Part shown: piece by piece, positions 1 through 6,853 of the stretch | Position numbering within the stretch: position 1 is the stretch's first letter | How the letters are laid out: every line of letters starts with the position of its first letter | Source of the DNA: Murimonas intestini | GTDB lineage: Bacteria; Bacillota; Clostridia; Lachnospirales; Lachnospiraceae | DNA length: 64,000 bases | Reading direction: 5' to 3' | Assembly (NCBI GenBank): GCA_003148945.1 | Contig: QGGY01000003.1 | Location: 434,001-498,000 of the forward strand | Program-made: the position numbers and the translations under genes | The notes under the pieces: generated by a model | The model's input: the letters and a program-made list of their open reading frames with translations, nothing else | Databases searched by the model: none | Told to the model about the DNA's origin: nothing

Positions 1-2
1 CA

Positions 3-704
3 TTCTTTTTGTGCAGCCATGGATTTCTGGATCATGTAAAACATACAGGAGATTCGCTGGAATTATTCCAAAGCGCACCTGGATATAGGGGAGCGGATCT
101 TTATATACAGGCACAGGTGGTGACCGATGGGGGATTTATCACTGCAAATGAGACTGCAGCAGTTGAGTTCGCATATGAGATTTTTAAAATGCTTGAGGTT
201 GACAGCAAAGAAGAAATGGATATTTGGTACAATAATTTTAATCTTGGCGCTGTGTCCTCACCTGTGATTGACCATATCCACGTCACAGTAAGTGATATCG
301 GGAGGGCCGAGCAGTTTTACGACAGGCTGCTGCCTATGCTTGGTTTTGATTTGTCACTGAAAGAAAAGGATAGTGTGCCGGATCATGAATATCAGATCAT
401 AGAATATCATAATAAAAAGTTATCCTTTGGAATTGTCAACCAGCGCAGGGAGTATGAAAATGAAAGAGTCAGCAGGAGGAAGGCGGGCGCCCTGCATCAC
501 CTGGCTTTCTATGTAAAGAGCAAAAAGAAAGTAGACGAACTTTTCAAAATGGTGAAAGAGATTTCTGCTGTGATCGTCCATGAACCCCGGTATTACCGGG
601 AATACTGCAAGGATTATTATGCCTTTTTCTTTAAGGATTCAGAAAATATTGAATATGAAATCGTTAATTTTATGAGGGAAAACAGTTTTCCGGCAGGAAA
701 GTAA
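3..704 (+). CDS. DJ-1/PfpI domain fused to VOC (glyoxalase-like) domain, 5'-truncated
   Basis: The reading frame is open to the left window edge, so the N-terminus is missing; the first full codon is at 3 and TTG at 9 is not a convincing start. Visible residues 1-75 match the C-terminal half of DJ-1/PfpI proteins (GADLYIQAQVVTDGGFITAN, then a helix with AAVEFA). Residues from about 86 on form a vicinal-oxygen-chelate domain (VIDHIHVTVSDIGRAEQFYD, then LHHLAFYVKSKKKVDELF), with His and Glu residues in places usual for metal ligands. DJ-1 and VOC folds both occur among methylglyoxal-detoxifying enzymes, so a role in reactive-aldehyde handling is an inference, not shown. HAD phosphatases follow 18 bp downstream on the same strand. 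Confidence 0.7.
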   Translation, partial: FFLCSHGFLDHVKHTGDSLELFQSAPGYRGADLYIQAQVVTDGGFITANETAAVEFAYEIFKMLEVDSKEEMDIWYNNFNLGAVSSPVIDHIHVTVSDIGRAEQFYDRLLPMLGFDLSLKEKDSVPDHEYQIIEYHNKKLSFGIVNQRREYENERVSRRKAGALHHLAFYVKSKKKVDELFKMVKEISAVIVHEPRYYREYCKDYYAFFFKDSENIEYEIVNFMRENSFPAGK

Positions 705-722
705 ACAGATACGGAGGTTATT

Positions 723-1388
723 ATGTTCAAAGCAGCTATATTTGATTTAGACGGAACTCTTGCAGATACGGTAGATTCCATGGCATACTGCGGGAACAGG
801 GCTTTAAAGGAGCTGGGACTTCCTGAGCAGCCATACGAGGAGTATAAGCATTTTGCAGGGGATGGAGTGGATGAGCTGATCAGAAGAGCTCTCGCAGCCG
901 CCGGAGATACAAAATTCGTGCATTTTGACGAAATGGGTAAAATTTACAGGGAATATTTCAGCAGGGACTGTATGTATCATGTATTGCCATATGATGGAAT
1001 CATTGATATGCTAGAAGTGTTAAAAGAAAAAGGTATAAAAACAGCAGTGCTTTCAAACAAGCCGGATGCCCAGGCTGTTGACGTCATTGAGACATTATTT
1101 GGCAAAGGATATTTTGACCACATCCAGGGGCAGAGGGAAGGGATCCCGAGAAAACCCTCACCGGAAGGTGCATTGGCTATTGCAGAGAAATTTCGGGTAA
1201 GGCCCGGGGAATGTCTGTATTTGGGAGATACGGACACGGACATGAAGACTGGAAATGCAGCCGGGATGTATACTGTGGGAGTGCTCTGGGGATTTAGGAC
1301 AAGGGAAGAGCTGGAGAAGAACCATGCTATGAGCATTGTGGAAAAGCCATGGGAAATTTTGGAATTGGTGAAGAGACAAAATGATTAA
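723..1388 (+). CDS. HAD family hydrolase, phosphoglycolate phosphatase-like
   Basis: A 221-residue HAD-IA protein. Motif I is AIFDLDGTLADT near residue 5, motif II is VLSNKPD near 110, and motif III/IV is a lysine region followed by CLYLGDTDTDMKTGNAAGM near 160-175. The helical cap lies between motifs I and II, as in Gph/PGP phosphatases. It probably dephosphorylates a small sugar- or glycolate-phosphate in the cytosol; the substrate cannot be read from sequence. The ATG is preceded by ACGGAGG. Its last codons overlap the next HAD gene by 8 bp (ATGATTAA), so the three phosphatases are translationally coupled. Confidence 0.85.
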   Translation: MFKAAIFDLDGTLADTVDSMAYCGNRALKELGLPEQPYEEYKHFAGDGVDELIRRALAAAGDTKFVHFDEMGKIYREYFSRDCMYHVLPYDGIIDMLEVLKEKGIKTAVLSNKPDAQAVDVIETLFGKGYFDHIQGQREGIPRKPSPEGALAIAEKFRVRPGECLYLGDTDTDMKTGNAAGMYTVGVLWGFRTREELEKNHAMSIVEKPWEILELVKRQND

Positions 1389-2166
1389 ATTAATTGCAAG
1401 TGATCTAGACGGAACATTATTACAAAACGGCGCCCAGGATCTGAATCCCGGGACGGCAGAACTGATACATGAACTTACACGGCAGGGCCGGATATTTGTA
1501 GCCTCCAGCGGAAGGCAGTATCACAATCTTTGCCGGCTTTTTGAACCTGTAAAGGATGAGATCGCATTCATATGTGAAAATGGTGCGCTTGTCATGTATA
1601 AAGATGAAATAATTGCAAAACATGTGATTGACAGACAGACCGGACAGGAGATATTAAAGACAGTGGTTGACAGAAAAGGCAGCGAGGCTCTGCTTTCTGG
1701 TGTGCATACTTGTTATATCCAGCCTAAAGATCCGGCGTATCTTGTCCATTTGAGGGATGTAGTGAAAAATGATGTGACAGTTGTAGATGATATTCTGGAG
1801 ACATCAGAAGATTACCTGAAGATATCAGTATATGAAAAGGCGGGTATCAATAATTCAGAAGAATACTGGAAAGAAAAATTTGGTGACAGAGTGACAGTTG
1901 TCACTTCAGGTATGGCATGGCTTGATACGGTTCCAAAGGGGGTCAATAAAGGTACTGCAATGCAGGACCTTATGGAAAAGTTCAATATAAGCAGGGAAGA
2001 GTACATGGCATTTGGAGACCACTATAATGATGTGGAGATGCTTGAGATGGCAGGATATGATTTTGCTATGGAAAACGCCCAGGAGGGTATCAGGGAAATG
2101 TGCCATTATAAAACTCACCTTGTGGAAGAAACATTGAAAGAAGTCTTAGGAGGCAAGTATGATTAA
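1381..2166 (+). CDS. Cof-type HAD-IIB phosphatase
   Basis: A 261-residue HAD-IIB (Cof/YidA-like) hydrolase. It begins MIKLIASDLDGTLLQNG (motif I), has ASSGRQY (motif II) near residue 40, a C2-type alpha/beta cap in the middle, and FGDHYNDVEMLEMAG (motif IV) near 215. Family members dephosphorylate sugar phosphates, flavin precursors and similar metabolites; specificity is not predictable here. It overlaps both neighbours by 8 bp. It is a tandem paralogue of the following gene, with the same first residues, the same GRQY motif and the same ICENGA segment. Confidence 0.88.
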   Translation: MIKLIASDLDGTLLQNGAQDLNPGTAELIHELTRQGRIFVASSGRQYHNLCRLFEPVKDEIAFICENGALVMYKDEIIAKHVIDRQTGQEILKTVVDRKGSEALLSGVHTCYIQPKDPAYLVHLRDVVKNDVTVVDDILETSEDYLKISVYEKAGINNSEEYWKEKFGDRVTVVTSGMAWLDTVPKGVNKGTAMQDLMEKFNISREEYMAFGDHYNDVEMLEMAGYDFAMENAQEGIREMCHYKTHLVEETLKEVLGGKYD

Positions 2167-2950
2167 GCTGATTGCATCAGATATTGACGGTACTCTTCTG
2201 CCTGAGGGTACAGACAGGATAAACCGGGAAATCTTTGACGTGATACTGAAGTTAAAGGAGCAGGGCATTATGTTTGCGGCGGCCAGCGGGCGCCAGTATA
2301 ACAGTATCTACGAATTGTTCCAGCCGGTGGCCCATGAGATGATCTTTATCTGTGAGAATGGAGCATACGTAAACTGCCGTGGATATCAGATGTCTGCCTC
2401 TGTCATGGACAGGCAGATGACTGAGGACGTCATACGTTATATCAGGGGCCTGGACGGATGTTTTCTGACAGCTTCCTGCACAGACGCCATGTATATAGAG
2501 ACGGCGGATGAGAAGTTTGGCAGGCTGCTGACAGAAGGGTATCATAACAAGATCAAGATCGTGGAGGATGTACTTGCTGAGGATCTGGATATTATAAAAA
2601 TGTCTATTTATAAGGAGACAGGTATCCATGATATAGCAGAAGAGACAATAAAACGCTGGGGTGACAAGATGCATGTGACTGTGGCGGGGGATATCTGGAT
2701 AGATTTCATGGATAAAAAAACAGACAAGGGAAATGCTATCAAAACAATACAGGAAGTGATGCATATCCTGCCTGAAGAAACCATGGTGTTTGGAGATAAC
2801 CACAATGACCTGGGAATGATGAAAAGGGCAGTGGAAAGCTATGCGGTAGCAAACGCACAGCCTGCTGTCATTGAGGCAGCTAATAATCTGGCAGATAAAA
2901 ATGTAAATGACGGCGTATTAAAGGTCCTTAAGACCCTGCTTGGAGAGTAG
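2159..2950 (+). CDS. Cof-type HAD-IIB phosphatase (tandem paralogue)
   Basis: A 263-residue HAD-IIB hydrolase starting MIKLIASDIDGTLLPEG, with AASGRQYNSIYELFQP as motif II and FGDNHNDLGMMKRA as motif IV. It shares architecture and many positions with the preceding gene, including FICENGA before the cap, so the pair looks like a tandem duplication. It overlaps the previous gene by 8 bp and is probably the last phosphatase of the transcript. A short acidic gene follows after 62 bp with its own strong ribosome-binding site. Confidence 0.88.
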   Translation: MIKLIASDIDGTLLPEGTDRINREIFDVILKLKEQGIMFAAASGRQYNSIYELFQPVAHEMIFICENGAYVNCRGYQMSASVMDRQMTEDVIRYIRGLDGCFLTASCTDAMYIETADEKFGRLLTEGYHNKIKIVEDVLAEDLDIIKMSIYKETGIHDIAEETIKRWGDKMHVTVAGDIWIDFMDKKTDKGNAIKTIQEVMHILPEETMVFGDNHNDLGMMKRAVESYAVANAQPAVIEAANNLADKNVNDGVLKVLKTLLGE

Positions 2951-3012
2951 GACAAGAGAACATTATTGTTTCAGCCGCTGTTGGCGGCAATAAAAATAGT
3001 AGGAGGTTTGAA

Positions 3013-3276
3013 ATGGGAGAATATAGTGAAGAATGCCTGCAGTATTTTTTAGAGAACCAGCTGCAGCTTTTTGATGAAAAGGTGGCGGAGACACCGGAAG
3101 AGGCAGAAGCATTTCTGGAGGACTGCATGGCAGTTGTAGTAGACTCAATAAAAGAAGTTAAAGAATATCTGGAAGACAGCGGGATGGATGCGTCTGACAT
3201 GTCAGATGATGAACTGGAAGCAGCAGCTGAAGTCTTTTCTCTGCCGAACGGACAGTATCTGATCGTTGAAGGCTGA
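3013..3276 (+). CDS. small acidic protein of unknown function
   Basis: An 87-residue protein with an excellent ribosome-binding site (AGGAGGTTTGAAATG). It is very acidic (many Glu/Asp), predicted all-helical, with no signal peptide or membrane segment. Notable segments are ECLQYFLENQLQLFDEK and a DMSDDELEAAAEVFSLP stretch near the C-terminus. I do not recognise the family. It follows the phosphatase genes on the same strand and is followed by a hairpin at 3320-3351, so it may be the last gene of that unit. It is called real because of the RBS, sensible amino-acid composition and fit between its neighbours. Confidence 0.65.
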   Translation: MGEYSEECLQYFLENQLQLFDEKVAETPEEAEAFLEDCMAVVVDSIKEVKEYLEDSGMDASDMSDDELEAAAEVFSLPNGQYLIVEG

Positions 3277-3319
3277 CGGGAGAGACTTTCCAGACTCAAC
3301 GGTGATACTTAAAGAGTAA

Positions 3320-3351
3320 AAGGGGATTCTGCAGTTTTGCAGCATCCCCTT
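3320..3351. terminator. bidirectional terminator-like hairpin between convergent genes
   Basis: AAGGGGAT-t-CTGCA pairs with TGCAG-c-ATCCCCTT around a GTTT loop, giving about 13 bp with one internal mismatch. It lies between the convergent acidic-protein gene and traX-like gene and can serve both. The T-tract is weak on both strands. Confidence 0.65.
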
Positions 3352-3368
3352 AATTGTAACTATTCAGC

Positions 3369-4100
3369 TCAATGGATATATTTCAGAAGCAGCTGGGCGA
3401 TTCCCCAGAAGGCGAGCAGATGGAGTGGGTAAAACCAGTAGAAAAAGCTCTTCAGCCTGATGCCGCGCTTTCCGTTGTAGAGCCATATAAAAGGAAAGGC
3501 AAACACGGCGAATATCTCCCAGAATACGGAGATAGCTCCCCAGATGACCTGCTGCAGCCTGTTATACCGGAATGCATAGAGGATTACGATCAGAAGGACT
3601 CCTTTGTAGTCGTAATCTGTCTCTAAAAAGTAGGCCAATACCATGCCGGCTGCAAAGATCAGGCCCTGCACGGGCGGCTTGTCCCGGAAGCGGTCAGCGG
3701 CAGCTATGGTGATCAGCCCGATGAGAAGTGTAAAGAACACATTCTGGTAATGCGGTGAAAGTAAAGTTCCCGAAATAGCCAGATTAAATGGGATCTCTGA
3801 AATAAGGGCGAAGAGGAACAGGCGCAGGGTATATCTTTTCAGGTTGCTTGTGTGAAGGAATCCCTCCACCAGCAGAAAGCAGAAGATGGGAAAAGCAGAG
3901 CGTCCTATATTGCGGGTAATCCGGTAGAAGGTATACCAGTTCTGCCAAAGTGCGTGATCAGCCCGGATCGCCGGATTTCCTAATATGCCCTGAGATATCA
4001 CAACTGCTCCAAAATGGTCGATAGCCATTATGATGATGGCAAGGATCTTTAATGTGCTGCCGGAGAGCCCGGGTTTTTTTAATATATTGGAGAAATTCAT
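3369..4100 (-). CDS. TraX family membrane protein
   Basis: A 243-residue polytopic membrane protein with roughly seven hydrophobic segments. It matches the TraX family start (LKILAIIIMAIDHFGAVV) and the conserved IGRSAFPIFCFLLVEGF segment near residue 65-85. F-plasmid TraX N-acetylates pilin, but chromosomal Firmicute homologues are not tied to conjugation and are usually annotated simply as TraX family or acyltransferase-like. No conjugation genes surround it here. The start ATG at 4100 has an AAAGGG-type RBS. A candidate promoter on its strand (TTGCGC-17-TATACT) lies immediately upstream of a 27-nt hairpin at 4162-4188, so that hairpin would sit near the 5' end of its mRNA. Confidence 0.82.
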   Translation of the reverse strand: MNFSNILKKPGLSGSTLKILAIIIMAIDHFGAVVISQGILGNPAIRADHALWQNWYTFYRITRNIGRSAFPIFCFLLVEGFLHTSNLKRYTLRLFLFALISEIPFNLAISGTLLSPHYQNVFFTLLIGLITIAAADRFRDKPPVQGLIFAAGMVLAYFLETDYDYKGVLLIVILYAFRYNRLQQVIWGAISVFWEIFAVFAFPFIWLYNGKRGIRLKSFFYWFYPLHLLAFWGIAQLLLKYIH

Positions 4101-4161
4101 GTAATAAGCCCTTTCTTTATAAATTGATAACTTTAAAAGCGATTTTAGTGGATTTTTGCAT

Positions 4162-4188
4162 GTAACTGTGAAGGTACTGAACAGATAC
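4162..4188 (-). repeat. 27-nt dispersed hairpin repeat, copy 1
   Basis: Read on the minus strand the copy is GTATCTGTTCAGTACC followed by TTCACAGTTAC. It belongs to the consensus GTANCTGTTCAGTAYC-TTMRCAGTTAC shared with 29688-29714 (minus) and 44844-44870 (plus). The ends pair (GTAnCTG with CAGTTAC). It is in sense orientation in the leader of the TraX-family gene, directly after a TATACT -10 box. Confidence 0.75.
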
Positions 4189-4265
4189 AGTATAATTCAT
4201 AATTGTCCGGGGCGCAATAAAAAATCAAAAAGACTGCAATGCTATATCAGGAAGGAAGACAGAAA

Positions 4266-5252
4266 ATGAAAAGGATGATCAATCTGACAAGCAGCCCTGA
4301 CGATCTGTCAAGGTATGAGGGTGCTGAAGACTTGAAAGCGTTCTGCAGACAGTTTGGCTGTGATGGATATGAGTATCAGAATCTTGGAGATGAAAAAGAA
4401 TGCCTGATACCGGAAGAACTGGTGATAGGCGTGCATCTGCGCTCATTTAACAGCTGGCTGGACCTGTGGAAAGGAAGAAACAGCGCTCTGATAAAAGAAT
4501 ATGGAAGTATGGAGCAGGTGAAAAATGTATTTGGAGGCTGCGACAGGAGCGCTCTGGTCAATGCGTTCAGGGCTGATCTGGAATTTGCCCGGAAAATCAG
4601 GGCACAGTATGTAGTATTCCATGTGTGCGAAGTTAAAATCGAAGAATCCTATACATACAGATTTGCTTATCAGGATGAAGAGGTGGTCGGGGCAGTATGC
4701 GAGCTTATTAATGAGCTGCTGGACGGACAGGGGTATGAATTTGATTTTCTTATGGAGAATCTGTGGTGGCCGGGATTCACGTTCACAAGACCTGAAATAA
4801 CAAGAATGATGCTGGAAGGCGTACATTATCCTCATAAGGGCATTATGCTGGATACTGGGCATCTGCTGCATACTGACCTGGAGCTGCGCACCCAGGAAGA
4901 GGCCTGCAGCTATGTAAAAAAACAGCTGGAGGCTCACAGGGAGCTTATCTCCTATATAAAAGGAGTTCACCTGAACCAGTCCCTTACAGGGGATTTTGTG
5001 AAGAAGATGCTGGCGTCACCAAAGGCATTAAAAGAAAATTATTATGAGAGATGGTGCCAGGTATTTGGAGATATCTTTCAGATAGACCTGCATCAGCCCT
5101 TTACTGCTCCGGGGATAGGAGACCTGATAGAGGAGATCGCTCCCAGGTATCTTACTTATGAATTTATAAGCAGAGACAGGAAAGAGCATGAGGAGATGCT
5201 GCAGAGGCAGGCAGAAGCTCTGACTTATGAAGCCATTCATTGCCTCCCCTGA
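4266..5252 (+). CDS. sugar phosphate isomerase/epimerase-like TIM-barrel protein
   Basis: A 328-residue protein of the xylose-isomerase-like TIM-barrel (AP-endonuclease 2) superfamily. Segments include YVVFHVCEVKIEESY (His/Glu on a strand end), FDFLMENLWWPGF (conserved Glu-Asn), GIMLDTGHLLHT (Asp-x-x-His) and YIKGVHLNQS (His), which are the usual metal-ligand strands. Function beyond sugar or phosphosugar isomerisation cannot be assigned. The start chosen is ATG 4266 behind AGGAAGGAAG; an in-frame upstream ATG at 4239 has no RBS and would put the Shine-Dalgarno inside the gene. It converges on the cupin gene with only 16 bp between stops. Confidence 0.75.
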   Translation: MKRMINLTSSPDDLSRYEGAEDLKAFCRQFGCDGYEYQNLGDEKECLIPEELVIGVHLRSFNSWLDLWKGRNSALIKEYGSMEQVKNVFGGCDRSALVNAFRADLEFARKIRAQYVVFHVCEVKIEESYTYRFAYQDEEVVGAVCELINELLDGQGYEFDFLMENLWWPGFTFTRPEITRMMLEGVHYPHKGIMLDTGHLLHTDLELRTQEEACSYVKKQLEAHRELISYIKGVHLNQSLTGDFVKKMLASPKALKENYYERWCQVFGDIFQIDLHQPFTAPGIGDLIEEIAPRYLTYEFISRDRKEHEEMLQRQAEALTYEAIHCLP

Positions 5253-5268
5253 ATCAGTCAGAGTTCTT

Positions 5269-5598
5269 TCAGTCGTTAATGATAAGCGCCATAAAGACCA
5301 GGTCATCGTCGCCTGTATTATCCAGCCCATGTCCATGGTTATCCGGGGTAAAGGTGATATCGCCCGGTTTTACAGGGCGGACAGTACCGTTGTCATTATA
5401 ATCTCCTGTACCGGAGAGAATGTAGTATGTCTCGCTCTCGCCATGGTGTTCATGATATCCAAGTGTGCATCCGGGCTCAATTGTAACTTTTGCATAAAGC
5501 CCGCATTTTCCGTTTAACTCTTTTTCACCGAGAATGTGGCTGATAATTACATGTCCCTTGCCGCCGCACATGTTTTCGATACGTTCTGTTTCTGCCAT
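5269..5598 (-). CDS. cupin domain protein
   Basis: A 109-residue single-domain cupin. The first cupin motif is seen in GYHEHHGESETYYILSGTG (His-x-His and Glu metal ligands), followed by VKPGDITFTPDNHGHGLDN (second motif with His). Small cupins of this type bind a divalent metal and act as isomerases, dioxygenases or sensors of sugar-like ligands; the substrate is unknown. The ATG at 5598 is preceded by AGAGAGGAC on the minus strand. It is transcribed in the same direction as the TIM-barrel gene at 5835-6614, but a strong hairpin (5692-5734) lies between them. Confidence 0.85.
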   Translation of the reverse strand: MAETERIENMCGGKGHVIISHILGEKELNGKCGLYAKVTIEPGCTLGYHEHHGESETYYILSGTGDYNDNGTVRPVKPGDITFTPDNHGHGLDNTGDDDLVFMALIIND

Positions 5599-5691
5599 AA
5601 TAAAGTCCTCTCTTTCTTATAATTAATTATATGTAAAAGCGCCGGAATGATTTTTCAAATACATCCTGGAACGCTTTTGCTCCCTAACCAT

Positions 5692-5734
5692 GAAGAGAGT
5701 TTTCGATAACATGCAATTATCGGAAACTCTCTTC
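5692..5734. terminator. strong 18-bp intergenic hairpin
   Basis: The arm 5692-5709 (GAAGAGAGTTTTCGATAA) pairs with 5717-5734 (TTATCGGAAACTCTCTTC) around a 7-nt loop; the only irregular pair is a wobble. It lies downstream of the 5835-6614 gene and upstream of the cupin gene. There is no good T-tract on the minus strand, so it may be a processing or stability hairpin rather than a true terminator. Confidence 0.6.
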
Positions 5735-5834
5735 TTTGAGATATATATTCAAATGAATTTTCAAATACGCTGCAATCCCATAATCTGGGAAATCTATTAT
5801 TTTTCGATGATTATACCACTTTGGATGGGCAATG

Positions 5835-6614
5835 TCAAATACGTTCCGGATATGTTTTCAGGTAGTTCAGCACATCAGAGGCGGATTTTCTGGAATCATA
5901 GGTCGGAAAGTATTCCAGGCCGATATATCCGTCATAATCAGCGCAGGCCGCAGCAGCCAGGATATTTGGATAATCATTTTCTCCCAGGAAATGCTCATGG
6001 CGTCCCGGACAGCCGGCAGTGTGGATATGGCCGGTGAGAGAGATATTCCGGGTAAGATTGGAGATAATATTTCCTTCCATGATCTGCATATGATAAATAT
6101 CATAGACAAGTCCAATCCAGGGGCAGTCAGCACATTTTATGATCTCATAACCGTCTGCGGAGGAATCAAGAGTATAACCCTTATGCTCCACGAGGGTATT
6201 TAAAGGCTCCAGATTAACATGGATCTCTTCCTTTGCAGAGAGTTCCCCGATCCGGGAGAGATTAGAGATCAGGATATTTTTCGGATTGCTTCCGCGCCCT
6301 TCTGCCATACCGGCCAGGACAAGCATATTTCTGGCGTCAAGTTCCTTTCCCTTCTTTAGAGATTCCTGTACAGTCTTTTTAATCTGGCCGAATGGAAGTG
6401 ACATATTCTGCTCCCACGCATCCAGACAGTTATAATTAGCAACACGTATACCGGAAGTTTCACAGACATTTCTGAGCTTTGTCACATCCAGTTGGGAGAT
6501 ATCCCACAGTTCAATACCATCAAAGCCTAATTCCGCAGCAATCCTGACACGGTCGTAATAATCATAATCTGTAAAAACAGGGTCCAGGCAGAGCGAAAAT
6601 TTCAATTCCTTCAT
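5835..6614 (-). CDS. hydroxypyruvate isomerase/sugar epimerase-like TIM-barrel protein
   Basis: A protein of about 259 residues of the sugar phosphate isomerase/epimerase family. Strand-end motifs include GFDGIELWDI, NMLVLAGMAEG, VNLEPLNTLVEHKGY (Glu), WIGLVYDIYHMQIMEGN (Asp-x-x-His-x-x-Ile-x-x-Gly, typical of Hyi/IolE-like proteins), GHIHTAGCPGRHE and YIGLEYFPT (Glu). The order Glu, Asp/His, His, Glu fits a two-metal isomerase site. The ATG at 6614 is favoured, with GTG at 6617 as an alternative; both follow GGAGG at usable spacing. It is divergent from the glycosidase gene at 6854, and the 240-bp gap is AT-rich and presumably holds both promoters. Confidence 0.8.
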   Translation of the reverse strand: MKELKFSLCLDPVFTDYDYYDRVRIAAELGFDGIELWDISQLDVTKLRNVCETSGIRVANYNCLDAWEQNMSLPFGQIKKTVQESLKKGKELDARNMLVLAGMAEGRGSNPKNILISNLSRIGELSAKEEIHVNLEPLNTLVEHKGYTLDSSADGYEIIKCADCPWIGLVYDIYHMQIMEGNIISNLTRNISLTGHIHTAGCPGRHEHFLGENDYPNILAAAACADYDGYIGLEYFPTYDSRKSASDVLNYLKTYPERI

Positions 6615-6853
6615 CACAAAATTCCTCCTTCATAACTTCTTTCATAATTACTTGTGATATTTATCATATAAAATATTTTAAGTTCTGGCAAGAGATAGTA
6701 ATTGTCTTTAGCATTCATTATTTTATCAGATAAATCTAAGGACAAAAAGTGAATGCTGTTCTTAAATTTTGAAAGTTGTAAAGCCCCGGATGGAATGGTA
6801 TCTTGACATTAATACAAGGCAAACCACAGGAGTAAGCTGAATAGGAGGGAAAG

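Noticed and set aside
3369-4100. Conjugative element, because of TraX
   Set aside because: No relaxase, coupling protein, integrase or attachment site nearby; TraX-family proteins are common on Firmicute chromosomes.
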